From Sisyra terminalis (lineage: Eukaryota > Arthropoda > Insecta > Neuroptera > Sisyridae): a stretch of DNA of 64,000 bases. The stretch lies in the NCBI GenBank assembly GCA_958496175.1, contig OY292277.1, forward strand, positions 50,355,050 to 50,419,049, given 5' to 3'. The position numbers and the translations under genes were made by a program. The notes under the pieces are model-generated. The model did not search any database, was not told the DNA's origin, and saw only the letters and a list, made by a program, of their open reading frames with translations. Below, piece after piece: positions 22,931-35,240 of the stretch (within the stretch, counting starts at the first letter, position 1; the number at the start of each line of letters is the position of its first letter).

Positions 22931-23639
22931 AGAAATTAAATATTAGGGCTTAAAGAATTTAAACGTTGAGTTTATCTGAAGAATTATTTAGAACTAAAAC
23001 AAACTTGAAAATTTGTAGCAATCCTGAATTCATAGTAAAAAGATTTTACGTAGAAAAATCCTTTGGTGGTACACAAAAAAAAGGTTTAAAAATTAGATTG
23101 GAAAAAGACCTAGAAAGAGAAAAAGCATGAAGATAATTGAGAACATATTATAAAAGAAAAGAAGAGGAAAAACAGTGCCAATAATAGTTCTTAAAACAAA
23201 TGAGGTACTCAATCTACTCAAGACTCAGCATCCGAAAAGGAAACATTTTTCCTGGAAAATAATATTCAAGCTTTCTATATTCAATGATGATGATTCTGAA
23301 TAAACTACGAAAAAAGAACTAAGGGTAGTTTCTTACGGTACCACTAACTTCGTCACTTATTTTGCTCTTAAATTTTAACCACATTTTAAATAGATCAATA
23401 GATTCAAAATTGATGAATCAATCAAAATCAAATCAATAGATTTAAATTGATAGATCCTTTAACGGTAAATGTTCATATAGAGTAAGCTACGTAAAGTTTG
23501 GAATTTGAACTATCTGTTATTTTAAGCTAAAGTGACAGAATGACTTTTGTGACAAAAACTTTGATCAGCTTTTTTTCTACTTGGAAGATTTCTTTATGAT
23601 TTTGAAAGATTTTTTAATACTTTATGAAAAATCAACTTT

Positions 23640-25230
23640 TGATATAATCGTCTTTCTACCGTATATTTTTGATAATTTTTTCGATTTTCGACTTTCTAGC
23701 TTATTTATTTCTTAACTTTTCTTCAGTAGATATTTTTTTTTTGAGTATAGCGTTCTATGATTTTTCAGGTTTTCCAAAATAACTTCTCAAAAATCCAGCA
23801 TACTGCGAATTCTTGGCAAAATTTTGTCTATGAATAAATTTACAATAAATGTGTATGTTAACTTCTACAATTATTTGGCTATTCTTGAAAGAGATTTAGG
23901 GGTATAACCATAGTATAGAGTATAACCATGGTTTAAGCATACGGTATAAGCATCATAGTGAAAAACAGAAAACATTATTTGTTAATTTTTCAACCTATTG
24001 ATCTTATAACTTAGATAACTTAGGGTTGAAATTACATTTCCTATTTGTTATATTGTTTCTTCTACCAAATATTTTTAATGATTTTTTCGATTGGTAAACT
24101 TCTAGACCGATTTTCTTAAAATTTTTCCTGGAGGGTAAGTTTTTATGGATATCGAGTTCTATGGGTTTTGGTCTCTAATAATCTCTTCTTAAATAATTAG
24201 TATATAGTAAATTTTTGACAAAATTTAGCCCATGGATAAATTAAATGTTTATTTAGTTCTTCAGTTATTTGGTAATCCTTAAAAAGAGTGTAGAGATAAG
24301 CATAGTATGATGTTACCAATCAAATACTGAAATTCTAGAAGTTCAATAGAAATAATTGAATGATATGAATTAAAAAAAATAATTCCACCTATTGTTGTTA
24401 TAATTTAGATAATTTAAAGGTTGAAATTACATTATTCTTCCTTATACCAAATATTTTTGATGACTATTTCGATTTCTCAACTTCTGAGCCTTTTTTTTTT
24501 ATTTTTCTTGGAGGAATATTTTTTTTTGGGAAATAAAGTTCTTTGGTTTTTGGTCTCTAACAATCACTCCTGAAATAATTAACATATTGTGGATTCTTGA
24601 CAAAATTTAGCCTATAATTTAGTTTAAATTAACTTATTCAGTTATTTGGTAATCCTTAAAAAGAGCTTAGGAGTATAAACATAGAGAATTATCGATTCCG
24701 GAAACATTTTTTATACTTTGTAAGTATGATGTTACCAATAAAATACTGAAATTTTTGAAGTTTAAAGGATAATAATTAAATGATTGATAATAACAGAAAA
24801 ATAGAAAAAAAAATTTCTTAAAATTAGTTCAACCTATTGTTGTTAAAATTTAGATAATTTAAGGGTTGAAATTACATTTTCTATTTATTATATTCTTCCT
24901 TGTACCAAATATTTTTGATGACTATTTCAATTTCTAAACTTCTGAGCCTTTTTTTCTTATTTTTTTCTGGAACGATAATTTTTTTGGGAAATAAAGTTTT
25001 TTGGTTTTTGGTCTCCAACAATCACTCTTGAAATAACTAGCATATTGTGGATTCTTGACAAAATTTAGCCTATAATTAAGTTTAAATTAACTTCTTCAGT
25101 TATTTGGTAATCCTGAAAAAAAGCTTCGGGGTATAAGCATAATGAATTATCGGTTCCAGAAAAATATTTTCTTTTTTTTGTTTGAAGGAACCAATAAAAT
25201 ACTGAGGTTCTGAAAGTTTAGTAGATAATA
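23640..25230. repeat. Four tandem units of ~400-440 bp
   Basis: The phrase ATATTTTTGATGACTATTTCG, or a variant, starts units at about 23661, 24069, 24468 and 24909. Each unit continues with an AACTTCTGAGCC-like phrase, TTTTTGGTCTC, a TTCTTGACAAAATTTAGCC-like phrase and a TTATTTGGTAATCCTTAAA-like phrase. The last two units are most alike. No open frame persists, so this is an old tandem amplification. Confidence 0.85.
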
Positions 25231-25840
25231 AGTGAAAAAATTGAAAAATCTACATTTTTTTACATTACATTTTTTTTTTAATGTAATGCATTGTTCTTAA
25301 ATTTCAATATGATTTACGGTTTGAAAATTTATTTTCTATAAAAAAATATTCAATCTTATAACTTTCCAATATTAGTAAAAAATATTTTTTTAGCCGGAAA
25401 ATTTTTTGGTACCACTTTAAAAATATTTTTTTCAAGTAATATATTATTTTTTTTAAAAAGCTTGATTTTTTTTAAAATTTTTTAAAAACATTTCTTACAG
25501 AAAAAAATTCAAATATAAAACAATTTCCGCGCTGAATGTAAACAGCTTTTGATTAATTGCCACATATAGATTATAGATGGCAATGACTTTCGGTGTGGTT
25601 ATCTTAGATTTTTAAAATTTCAATAATCAAAACAAATGAACATCTCAAAATCTCGCTATCCCATTGGCCATCAGCCTCTTGCATTGCAGTGTGCATGCTG
25701 TCATTAGATATTAGTGCATTGTTTGATTTATTCATAGTTAATTCGATCATAATTACATAATTTCTTTGAATTAATAACCAAAAAGTGGTTTTAGGGATTA
25801 TTTAAATAGTTTTCTTACGATCAAGATTTTTTTTTTTTAT

Positions 25841-26280
25841 TTCAAGTAAGTGAAATTTTATTGAATTTCATAAATCGAAATCTTAGTACCAACGGCGTTG
25901 GTTTCGATTCAATTGTCAATGGAAACTTTTGTGAAAATTTTGGTTTTCAATCTAAATAATTAAGGGACATAGGACCTAAAGTGTTATGAATTAACCCTGA
26001 AAAAATATTTATAAAATATATTTAACATAGTTTCGATGAGATTAATTATTAAATATCAATTGAGATTACAATTTTATGTACAAGTAAGTTAAATGTTATT
26101 AAATTTTGTAAATCGGAAGTCTTAGTACCAACGGGGTTGGTTTTGATTCAAATTATCAATTGAAACTTTTGTAAAAAAAATAGATTTCCAATCTAAATAA
26201 TTCTGGGATCTAAAGCTATAAACTTAATAAATTAACCCTGAATTGATATTTATAAAATATCTAACATTTTCTTAAAATAT
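25841..26280. repeat. Tandem duplication, ~240-bp unit
   Basis: Both units carry CAAGTAAGT near the start, TCTTAGTACCAACGGSGTTGG (25883 and 26123), GAAACTTTTGT, CAATCTAAATAATT and AATTAACCCTGAA. Confidence 0.88.
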
Positions 26281-26445
26281 TTCTATGATTTGGTATTCAT
26301 TTAAAACATTCACCCCTTGACCTCTTGATTCGTCAATTCAAGTAAATAAAAATTTAAAAAGAACCTAATGTTTAGCACTTTTTCTTTCGAAAATCACCAA
26401 TTCTTAAAACATAATTTTAAGAATGGAAATTAAAATTATTTTTTT

Positions 26446-27162
26446 TAGGGTGGATCACCGTCAGAAAAAAAAAATTCGATTTTTTTTTTCCATAAATGTC
26501 TTCTTATAACATTCAAGAATAACGTGTTAAAAGGATTGGAGTAGCTGACTAATGTATTTTCACTGATAAAATTGAATAAATTGATAATAACATAAAAAAA
26601 TATCTTAAAAAAACTTTAAATGCGTTTTTCTCGAAATCAACTTTTTAAAACTGGGAGACAAGATTTCTCAGAAACTATCCGACGGATTGACTTGAAACTG
26701 GACAGTGTTATAGTTCAACACGTCTTCTTGGTACTGAACCTCTGAAATTGGCCAAACCTCCCCCCCTCAAAGTGGGAGCGGGGGAAAGGTCCGAAAAAAG
26801 GTCGTTTTTTTTAACTTTTTTTTCAAAGTCACGCCATTTTGTGAGTTTTCAACTTTTTTCGGATTTTCGAAGTTCAGTACCAAGAAGACGCATTACCAAA
26901 ACTTACATTTTTTAGAAAATCATGATCTGACTTCCGGTTTCCGAGAAAACTTGTCTCCCGTTTATCTCCTCATTTTTGAGGACCCTTTTTTAAGCCGCTG
27001 TAAAAGGGATAGGGGGGGACATATCGGGGCAAATAAAAAAAATAGTTCAAAACTTCAACTTTTACATGCCGAAGACCATTTTTTAATATCTCTTAAAAAA
27101 AAATGGCAGCAGTTTTAAAAAAGTCATTTTTTTTTTCGTTCTGACGGTGATCCACCCTTAAA
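26446..27162. mobile_element. Foldback DNA element, TAGGGTGGATC family
   Basis: The left end TAGGGTGGATCACCGTCAG and the right end CTGACGGTGATCCACCCTTA are inverted. Further mirrored blocks lie inside: GGGAGACAAGATTTCTC at 26652 against GAGAAAACTTGTCTCCC at about 26943, and GTCTTCTTGGTACTGAA at 26723 against TTCAGTACCAAGAAGAC at 26873. It is thus a long imperfect palindrome of about 715 bp. No coding frame. A target duplication is not clear. Confidence 0.85.
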
Positions 27163-28850
27163 TCCACATACATGCAAGCAATGATCGTTTAGTATGTTTA
27201 CAGGCTTTTGCTTATCTTTTCCTGTGTAATACATTACGCATACAAATAAGCGTGACATAAAATTAATAACACCCTTTATCCATTATGTGAACATTGATTT
27301 ATTTCTTGCAAAAACCTTATATAAAGCTTCGTAATATTGATTAATTCTTACAACAATGGATCATCTTAAATCACTATAATATGATAACTAAACAGACCAT
27401 GACTGTTTATCTTGAAAATACGTCTTGCTTTGATGTCACTTTTACGGTTTACTGAGATTGGGAATTCTTGACCTATTTGTACCACTGAGGATTTGTTATG
27501 CCAGGATTTTCTGTTTCAAAGCTCTTTCTGTGCTTTTACTCTGTACATATGTTATATGTAGTTTGGGTTTTTCTCTCTATTACTTTCTTGAAAGAAATTC
27601 AAATAACAACGTACTTGAAAAGTTATATTCTGTAGTTGAGATGATACTTTGGGGAAAATAAAACGTAGTAGAATTTCACTATTGTAATTATTTCTTTAAT
27701 GTTATAGATGGTTAGAGAGGAGATGAGAGATAAAGAACATCTTTGGATTTATTCGTCTTAAAGATTGTGCAAGTTGATAAAATTGAACTTGAACAATGTG
27801 CAATTTTTCCAGTTACAATTCCACGTTCAAACGCCATATGTTACGTGTTAACACACTATCAAAGAAAAAAGTACTTTTTTTTTTGCTTCAAAGAAAAATC
27901 AGTTTTCCTTCTGTTAGAAAAAAAATACTCCTAAGAAATTCATTAACCAATCGTAAAGTTTCAACTCAACGAAAAACTTTTCACTTTTTCAAATAATTTA
28001 TCATTCGACTGCTTTAAATTTTGAATGTTTTTTTTTCCGTAGAAGTCCCTGCAAAATTGAAAACTATTGGACTCATTTTTAACGTTTTATATTCTTTGTG
28101 TCTCGATATTGAGAACAAAGCAATATGCTGCTTCATTTTTCATCAGAAAAAAAAATAAAAGTACACAACATATTTGAAGGAAAATTAATGATTTTTCAGT
28201 CATTTCAATCATTTTTAAACCTTTCGATATTATCTTTTTTTTCGTACTAAATCAAACGAGTTTAAAAAAAAAAAACTTTTTGTTCAATCTTTTTAGAGAA
28301 TGAGATTGGAATGGATGTAAAGTTTTATATTAAAATGAAAAACCCCTTTTTAAAAACGGCGGATTGGGAAAAAGTTTAAATTTTCCAACTCTTTTTGCAG
28401 CGAGAAGGAAAAACTTTTAAAAATATTTTTCATTGAATTACAAAAAAGATATTAAAACGTTTAAATCAATGGAATGGATTGGTACAAATAATGTGTGAAA
28501 TATAATAATTTTTTTTTATTATTAATAGAAAAGTGGGTGTTTTTTATTTCACTAAATAAATGTGTTACTGTTGTTTTATAAGGGGTTGACTTTTGCCAGA
28601 CAAAAATAAGGAGGTTCTCAATTTGTCACGTATATTTTTTTAATGCTTACACCAGGGATATTTTTCACGTAGAAGAGTTCGATTTGGATAGTTTAATTTT
28701 TTTTTTAAAAATAAACAACTTAAACATTAAATTTGGTCCCATATCAATATGGAAATTCAATTCACTTGGTGGACATCCATTATTAGTTAACTAAATTATT
28801 TTCATAAGGTTTTTTTGGACTAAAACTATAATCAAATTATATTCTTAATA
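27163..28850. other. AT-rich block, no recognisable gene
   Basis: Short open frames on the plus strand at 27458-27996 have no domain signature and overlap one another. No repeats stand out. Confidence 0.35.
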
Positions 28851-28978
28851 CATGATAAAATTCAGATCTCAGTTTTTATTAAATAAGAAAACAATTCAGA
28901 TTGTGTAAGATCGGTTTTTTTGGTTTATTTATTTATTGAAGTTAAATTGAAAATATTATATTTTTTTGTGATTCAAGA

Positions 28979-29012
28979 AACCTGATGAAGTTACAATACG
29001 TAATGAAACGTA
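28979..29012 (+). ncRNA. Hammerhead-like motif, diverged copy
   Basis: CTGATGA (28982-28988), one A, GTTAC-AATAC-GTAAT, GAAAC (29005-29009). Relative to 12845 the loop and the last stem base have changed, yet the stem can still pair through a G-U wobble. Confidence 0.5.
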
Positions 29013-29035
29013 GCTAATTTAAATATTAAAAAATA

Positions 29036-29427
29036 CACTCATCCCTCGATTTACGCGGTAGATACGTACCCAGGATAATCGCGTAAAACGAAACCACGTA
29101 AATCGAGACTTCGATTTATTTACGACATAAAGAAGATAAAAATCGTATTAAATTGATTGAATAGTTTTCTAATGTACATACTTTTTATTTATTTCTTTAA
29201 ATTACATTATAAACAAGCAAAATTTTGAGCGAAATACCTGCACCGCATAATAACACTTGACGTAATGCGTAATACGCAATGGAGGAGGTTACAGACATCC
29301 GGTCCAAGAAGTGGGATTAATCTTTTGCGTCCATGCATTTGTACCACGTGCCACAAAATACATATGATTTAAAAAAAAAAAAATCTAACCGCGTAAAACG
29401 GATACCGCGTAAATCGAGGGATAAGTG
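29036..29427. mobile_element. Tigger/pogo-like MITE, TA duplication
   Basis: Termini CACTCATCCCTCGATTTACG and CGTAAATCGAGGGATAAGTG are inverted. TA flanks both ends (29034-29035 and 29428-29429). A CATCCCTCGATTTACGCGG-type terminus with a TA target fits pogo/Tigger elements. The paralogous repeat at about 12893-12900 lacks the insertion, which confirms the ends. The body (392 bp) encodes no transposase. Confidence 0.88.
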
Positions 29428-29489
29428 TATAAAATAAAAAAAAACCGATCTAAAACAACCTGAATTGTCTTCTTATTTATTCTTAATGG

Positions 29490-29637
29490 TTATTATTTGA
29501 TTTTTGTACAATATTTCGTCACCATTCTGGATTTTGTCAAATACTCAATCATTATATGACTTTTACTGATCAATGATTGAGTACTTGATAAAGTTTCGGA
29601 AGACGACGAAACGTTAAACATAAAAATCAAATAATTA
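29490..29637. repeat. Palindrome with degraded hammerhead-like motifs
   Basis: Arms ATTATTTGATTTTTGTAC and AAAAATCAAATAATTAATC enclose a mirror-image pair. The plus arm reads TACTTGATAAAG then GACGAAACG; the minus arm reads TATTTGACAAAATCC then GACGAAAT. The CTGANGA strand is mutated in both, so neither should be active. It looks like an older member of the hammerhead palindromes. Confidence 0.6.
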
Positions 29638-30348
29638 ATCACTAAGAATATTAATTGATTAAATTTTTTAATCCAAAAAAAAATCTTATGAAAATAACTT
29701 AAGCAAAAATTCAATTCCTTTTCTAAAAGTGGGAAAATTAGGGACGAATGATTGCTTTCATATAATGTAAATTGGAATAAAATTCATTTTCTTGATGATT
29801 CCAAATAATAATTTTGTTAAGGTAGCGGAAACTTGTCATCATTAAAGCTCACTTATGGGTTTTCGAAAAAATTGACAAAGCAATTTCGTCCTATTTTTAA
29901 AAGATTTATCTCAACCGACAAAAGTTTCCTGAAAAAAAATCACTTGGTTGAAAGTGATAAATAATAAATGCATTTTTTGAAGTCAAGAAATACAAGTGCG
30001 ACTTTCTATTCTAAATCAGAATAGATACCAATTCTCTAAATTCACAAATTTTTGTTAAGTGACCACTTGAAAGATGTAGATCCATTTAAAAATTGTAGGT
30101 AATTTTAGCCAATCAAGAATGCAGAATTTTAAATATAAATATTTACTTCTAAAAGTGATCTAAGAAAAACTAATTATAATTAAATTGTTCGAAAAATTAA
30201 AAAAAAATAAGCTTAGCATTTTATCAAAGCTCATAATGAGCTTAGAACAATAGTAATCCCCAAAAATCTCAAAAAAATTCAATTGTTGGAAAACTAAGGA
30301 TAATTTTTTCCATCAAAGAATTTATCTTATTTTTTTTTTAAAAACTTA
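29638..30348. other. AT-rich spacer, nothing recognised
   Basis: No coding or repeat signal that I can support. Confidence 0.4.
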
Positions 30349-30599
30349 AGGGTGTTTCATTAAGATCGCAAAATTTGAATTGCACGCCATGTTTGATAGT
30401 CAAAATGTCACATGATTATGACGTCATAAATCGAAAGTTGACAGATGGGAATTAGTAAACATACAATATAATAGTAGACCATGAATAGTGAAGAGAATTC
30501 ACCAATTAGATCCTTGAACAACCTGCTGATTTTGCAAATAAAATAATTTTCACTAATGAGGCCATTTTCACCTTGATGACTTCGTGAATAGGCAAAACT

Positions 30600-31140
30600 G
30601 TCGAATTTAGGGCTTTGAAAATTTACAAATGGCTCATCAAAAAGCAATGCATCTACAACGGGTCACTGTATGGTGTGCATTATGATCTGGAGAAATAATT
30701 GGATTGTTTTTCTTCGAAAACTAAGAAAGTAATGCAGTAACGGTGAATTGCAGACGTTATCGTGATATGACAACAGTTTTTTGTGCCTCATTTGGAAGCT
30801 ATTGATCGTAGCGACATATGGTTTCAGCAGGATGGTGCCACATACCATATTGCCCGTGAAACATTGACGATATTGCAAGAGTTTGCTCCTGGTCGTGTCA
30901 TTTCCCAATTTGGTGACCAGAATTGGTCTCTAAACTCTTACAATTTAACGCCTTTAGATTTTTGGCGGTGGGATTATCTAAAGTTGCAGGTTTATGCCAA
31001 TTAACCTGCAACTATTGAAGCATTGAAAGCCGAAATTAGATGCTGTATCAATGAATTATCATCACTTGTATTCAATAACGTTATTGCAAATTTCGTCAAA
31101 AGATTATGCCAATACCAGCAAAGCTTTGGTGGCTATTTAA
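30600..31140 (+). pseudogene. Tc1/mariner transposase relic, DD41D spacing
   Basis: Plus-strand fragments give HLQRVTVWCAL, a break, then MPHLEAI, WFQQDGATYHIA with the second catalytic Asp, GRVISQFGDQNW and LTPLDFWRWDYLK with the third Asp. Forty-one residues separate the two Asp, as in the rosa (DD41D) group of the IS630-Tc1-mariner superfamily. The first Asp region is lost in frameshifts near 30700-30780. The C-terminal part continues in other frames to about 31140. The same protein is encoded on the minus strand at 56735-57300. The enzyme cut and pasted the element in the nucleus; this copy cannot. Confidence 0.88.
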
Positions 31141-31147
31141 AAAAAAA

Positions 31148-31641
31148 TGTTCCATACATAATTCCCAAATATTTATTTTCTACATCAATTAATATTTATA
31201 TTCTTTGATACAAAAAACCATGTTTTATTGAACACTGAAATCTTGTGTTCTTATTGAAATACTCTTTAGAAGTAAAGTCAAAGTTTTAATTTAAAGTAAT
31301 CAATTTATAGAAAATTGAAATAGGAAATGTTTCATTGATAAAGGACATAAGACGATAAGTATAGTGAATCGGCCCCAGAAGGGTATTTTAGGGTATTATA
31401 ATTTCAGGGTATGTTGGTACTATTAAAATACATTAATTTGGCAAGTTTCCGATCCCTATGTATTACTATTTCTTCAAAAATGGAAAAAAGCTGGAAATTA
31501 GATAAAAAAAAATCTCAAATTTTTGTTTCATGCATAATTCCCAAATGTCTATTTTCTAAATCAATAAATATATCAATACTTTGCTACAGAAAACCATGTT
31601 TTATTGAACTCTGAAATCTGGCACTCTTATTGAAACATCCT
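31148..31641. repeat. Duplicated 3' end of the rosa-like element
   Basis: CATAATTCCCAAAT, TTTTCTA, CATGTTTTATTGAAC and TCTTATTGAAA occur in the same order at 31155-31260 and 31530-31635. The segment between them (31273-31525) has no recognised content. Confidence 0.8.
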
Positions 31642-31684
31642 TGATATCCCGGATTTTTCAAATTTTGTCCAGATTTTGATAATT

Positions 31685-32440
31685 CGATACCGCTTGTATA
31701 ACTTTTATGAAAATTCAATTTTCTTCTTTATCGACTAAAGTTTCGGCAAAGAATATTCAAATTTTAATATTTGATCTATATGACTTGGTAACACCACCAT
31801 GATTGCTGGACTGATTAAAAACAAGGTTTATAAAATACACAGGTAGCCTCATGGTGGCTACGTGACGTATCCAGAAGAAATTCGTACATATCTTCAGACT
31901 GATTCAACTTCAAAATTCTTCGTATGACGTCATTTTTTTTTTCTAATGGAGCAACCTGTGTAATTTACAAACCTTGGATTAAAAATACATAATGGTCTAC
32001 CAAAAAAAAAAAGAAACTCCTATGAACCTATTGAACCTAGGTTCAATGTTTTCTTTGCAAAATAATAACAGTCGCAATTTTATTCTATGCATTTAATTTT
32101 TTAAAAAAAAAAGCATCAAGTAATGGGACAAAAAGGGAAAAGCTTCCCCAAAGAATGATCAAATGTTAAATTTGATCTCTATGGCTTGATAACACCACCA
32201 TCATTGCTGAACTGATTAAAAATATATAATGGTCCACCAAAAAAGAAAAAAAACCTTTTTTAACTGACATCCAAAATTTACTTTGTTTCCTTGAAAAATC
32301 GATCTTCTCCTGCAATTTTTGATGACCCAAGTTCAATGTTTTCTTTGCAAAATATAAACAGATGCAATTTTATTCTATGCAGCCACATCTACTAAAAATT
32401 CGTTTTAATGAATAAAAAAATCATCAAGTAGAGCAACAAA
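31685..32440. repeat. Direct duplication with and without a MITE
   Basis: GGTAACACCACCATGATTGC (31788) pairs with GATAACACCACCATCATTGC (32188). ATAATGGTCTACC and ATAATGGTCCACC follow. GGTTCAATGTTTTCTTTGC and AAGTTCAATGTTTTCTTTGC recur near 32040 and 32330. The offset is 401 bp on the left side and about 238 bp on the right side; the difference is the MITE in the first copy. Confidence 0.88.
31822..31977. mobile_element. hAT-like MITE, 156 bp, 8-bp TSD
   Basis: Ends CAAGGTTTATAAAATACAC and GTGTAATTTACAAACCTTG are inverted, flanked by ATTAAAAA at 31814-31821 and 31978-31985. The duplicated block at about 32205 has one ATTAAAAA and no insert. A near-identical element lies at 57311-57464, inside a transposase relic. 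An 8-bp duplication and CAAGG termini fit hAT. Confidence 0.92.
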
Positions 32441-34594
32441 AAGGGAAAACCAAGTCTTGTCATTAAATTAAATTGAATGAAAGAAAAAAATTAATTGAAT
32501 CTTTTTTGTTTGAAAAGTGCAATTTGTGTTCACAATCTTCATAAATTATTTGTCAGATGTTAATTGAGTTTGAACGCAACGTTTGCCGAACAATCTACAG
32601 ATTTGCATTCTCATGATAACTTTGGGATATTGTTCGAAAAGTAAACGCAACTATATATTGCTACAGTTAATTGTTGAAGAGCTTTTCCAAGTGGGATGCT
32701 CTATCTACTTCTAAAACTAAGCTATTTAACTATTAAAGCTACGTAATTTGTTGCATCTTCAGAGGTTTTCGTTTAAATATTCCTCCACTTGCAAATTAAA
32801 CACAAACTTGGTTTTAACAAATGTTAATATTTTTTTTTACTTTATGTTCATAAATTTTACTTTTAATTCTTGTACTTACATTTGTGGTTAACAGTTTATT
32901 TTGGTATCACTTCATCGTCCAATTAAGTTTTACATTTTATAAATATCATTTCAGAAATGTTATAATTTTAATTTAAGACGTATAATTATTGCAATCAAAA
33001 GAATAAGCACGAAGCCGAATATAACAGACGTATAAATAAGACGATGGAATCTGAGAGAAGTCCCGAAGGTAAATTGAACGAAGGAGGGAAAAGACATTTC
33101 TCTTCGCTCGATTATGGGGGCCCGTCACCATCGCTTATGGGCGTAAGTCTCACTCCAATTAATATTATTCAGATACTGAAATTAATAGTAATAACAGCAA
33201 TCATAACGATATAATATGATAATTACATGTTTCAAACCGTCTTCGTGTTGAATTCTAAATACTGCCCTTTGTTGCTTGCAACTATCATCGCTACAATCAC
33301 GATCCACTATATATCCCGTGCAACAATAAAGCGAGATAGAATGAATATTAACAAGATTTGTATGGGTTTTATTTTCTTAAATATTTCGAGTTTAACTACA
33401 ACTTTATGAGTACAAATCCTCTTATTTATTTTTGAATTCAAATATTTTCTTGAAACATAAAATTACCTCATCCACTCGTATATATTTCGCATAAGAAACT
33501 GTATAAATGCCAAAACAATTACGGGGATAAGAAAAGTTTATAATAACGAGAGAATATTCAGATACTCAAATGATAATTGAGAAACATGAATAAAAAAAAA
33601 AACGGAAAACTTTCCACCAAAAACTTTTTAATACAGAAAGTTAATTTTTATGATTATTGACTTTTGAAAATGGGACGCTTTTTTTCAAGCTGAATTTTTA
33701 TGGAAATGTATATATGCGAAACAGAAGAAGGGATGTGGGGTGAATGTGAGAAATGTATGATAATAAAATGTACGTTTTTTTTCCAAAAAAATAAGTTTTT
33801 AATCTGTTAAATATTCTTGGAATCTCTAGAATGTATATCCAAATTTATACCAAACTACGTAACGTAGATGTTGGTTATACTTTCTTTTTAGATTTGCTGT
33901 TTGTAGAGGTATATGAATTTTTTTATTTTTTCGTATTTTTTTTTACGAAGATAATCATACTTAAAACACTATTGTGTTGACTTTTAAAAGACACATTTAA
34001 TAAACTATTGTTTAGAATAAAAATAGTTGTATGTAATGATCAATTTATTTTCAAAAAATATTTATAAAAACTTTAGAAGAGAATGGTTTTGGCGTATACC
34101 GACAGTCAAGTTCAATAAAGTCGGTCTTTATTTTGACGTAACAGAATAAAAAGTTTCCAAGATACTCCCGTTAAAATATCAACAGTAAAGGGTCTCGATT
34201 TTTGAATAATAGTAGGAATCCTGTCACAATTTCCAAATGAACCTATTTCCCAAAACTATGACTCTCTTGCAACGTACAACACTAATGCAAAATTGAAATT
34301 TGTACTATTACACGAAACCCAGTTCCTCCATAATTAACTATAATCATTGTGTAGCTATATACTTATTATTTGAATATCAGAGTTTCGGCTATACAATTTA
34401 ACCATATTGGATAGGCTCGAGTTAACCATACACGGTTTGGTGTAGGCCTTTTGCTCTGGAAGAGCATTTTAAATTTCTTTTATCATTATAGACCACCGTT
34501 TATTACACTTTCAAAACACCTCCTCCCTCTTTTAAATTGTCATTCTTTTTTGTTGATAGAAGCTACTAACTTTAGCTCACAAAATTTCTGCTAA
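32441..34594. other. Unique block around the candidate exon
   Basis: No transposon is recognised. Less AT-rich patches occur at 32560-32780 and 33000-33330. Possible splice acceptors (for example ATCATTTCAG ending at 32954) precede the candidate exon, but none can be chosen with confidence. Confidence 0.4.
33044..33142 (+). CDS. Candidate first coding exon of a host gene
   Basis: ATG at 33044 opens 33 codons that end exactly at a strong donor, GTAAGT (33143-33148), in phase 0. The peptide starts MESERSPEGK and ends GGPSPSLMG. It is hydrophilic and rich in Ser, Gly, Pro and charged residues, with no signal peptide or membrane segment, like the disordered N terminus of many nuclear or regulatory proteins. 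Base composition is far less AT-rich than the flanks, with codons such as CCG, TCG and CTC that are rare nearby. If unspliced, the frame runs only to about 33217. I do not recognise the protein. An alternative donor, AAGGTAAAT, lies at about 33066-33074. The next exon would lie outside this window or be very short; no splice partner is seen. Confidence 0.45.
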
Positions 34595-35029
34595 ACTTTA
34601 ATTGTGAATAACTTTTGAAAAAGTGATTTTATGTAAAAACGTTGTGAGACCTTTTTTGTAGAACAGTAAATTCCCTTCAAGAATCTATATTGCTCATTTC
34701 TATATATTTATTTGTTCGTTAGTTACAAAATTCCATAATAAAGAAGATAGATCTAAAAATTATATCAATGTTTAAAGCTTGATTATTCGAGAACGACGTG
34801 TCTGGCAAAATTTTCAAAGCGACGTTTTTTGTAGGTAATTTAATTTTCTATAAATGTATGTGCGAGTAATTTTTTTTACCTTGATAGTTTGACAGCAATT
34901 GACGCAAAAATGAAAGCACAAATAAAAATTCGAAATTAAAGATGATAGACCTCTTAATATTAATATTAAGGGCTCAAAGCTTCGATATACTTTTCAAATA
35001 AAAATAGTCGATTTTCTTGGCCCAGTCTA
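34595..35029. mobile_element. Foldback family F1, right half only
   Basis: It begins inside the element (AATTGTGAATAACTTTTG), passes GACCTTTTTTGTAGAAC (34648), a GCTTGATTATTCGAGAACG block, CTCTTAATATTAATATTAAG and ends TTCTTGGCCCAGTCTA. This matches the right part of the 8482-9448 copy. The left arm is absent. Confidence 0.85.
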
Positions 35030-35165
35030 ATGTACATGTTTATGTATCCTGGTCAAATAAATAAATGAAATTTTTAAATGTTTATATTTCAAAAAAACAA
35101 TTTCTTGTACCAACTTTAATTTGAATTTTATTGTGTTTTAATTATTTTATTATTACAAATTATTT

Positions 35166-35240
35166 TCATCCCTCAACTTTTACGTGGGGGATACGTTCCC
35201 TTATCATTTTTATGGAATAATAAGTAGCCTAATGTGAGTG
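35166..35240. repeat. Tigger-like terminal fragment
   Basis: TCATCCCTCAACTTTTACG and GGGGGATACGTTCCC resemble the left end of the MITE at 29036 (ATCCCTCGATTTACGCGG, AGATACGTACCC). Only one end is found. Confidence 0.45.

Larger units (their letters stand above)
28853..29485. repeat. Second copy of the 12.7-kb hammerhead repeat
   Basis: It starts ATGATAAAATTCAGATCTCAG and runs into AAGAAAACAATTCAG and AAGATCGGTTTTTTT, as at 12666. The plus-oriented motif follows at 28982. The right end, AAACCGATCTAAAACAACC and TGAATTGTCTTCTTAT, is the inverse of the left outer segment. The left motif arm is largely missing. A 392-bp Tigger-like MITE is inserted at 29036-29427. Confidence 0.85.
30349..31641 (+). 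mobile_element. rosa-like (DD41D) Tc1/mariner element, dead
   Basis: Left end AGGGTGTTTCATTAAGA and right end TCTTATTGAAACATCC are inverted. The 3' ~120 bp are present twice (about 31148-31272 and 31526-31641), so the element probably ended first near 31272. A single degraded transposase frame lies inside. Confidence 0.75.

Noticed and set aside
33031..33040. TATAAATAAG just upstream of the candidate exon as its TATA box
   Set aside because: It is only about 13 bases before the ATG, too close to place transcription start in between; a spliced or longer leader is more likely.
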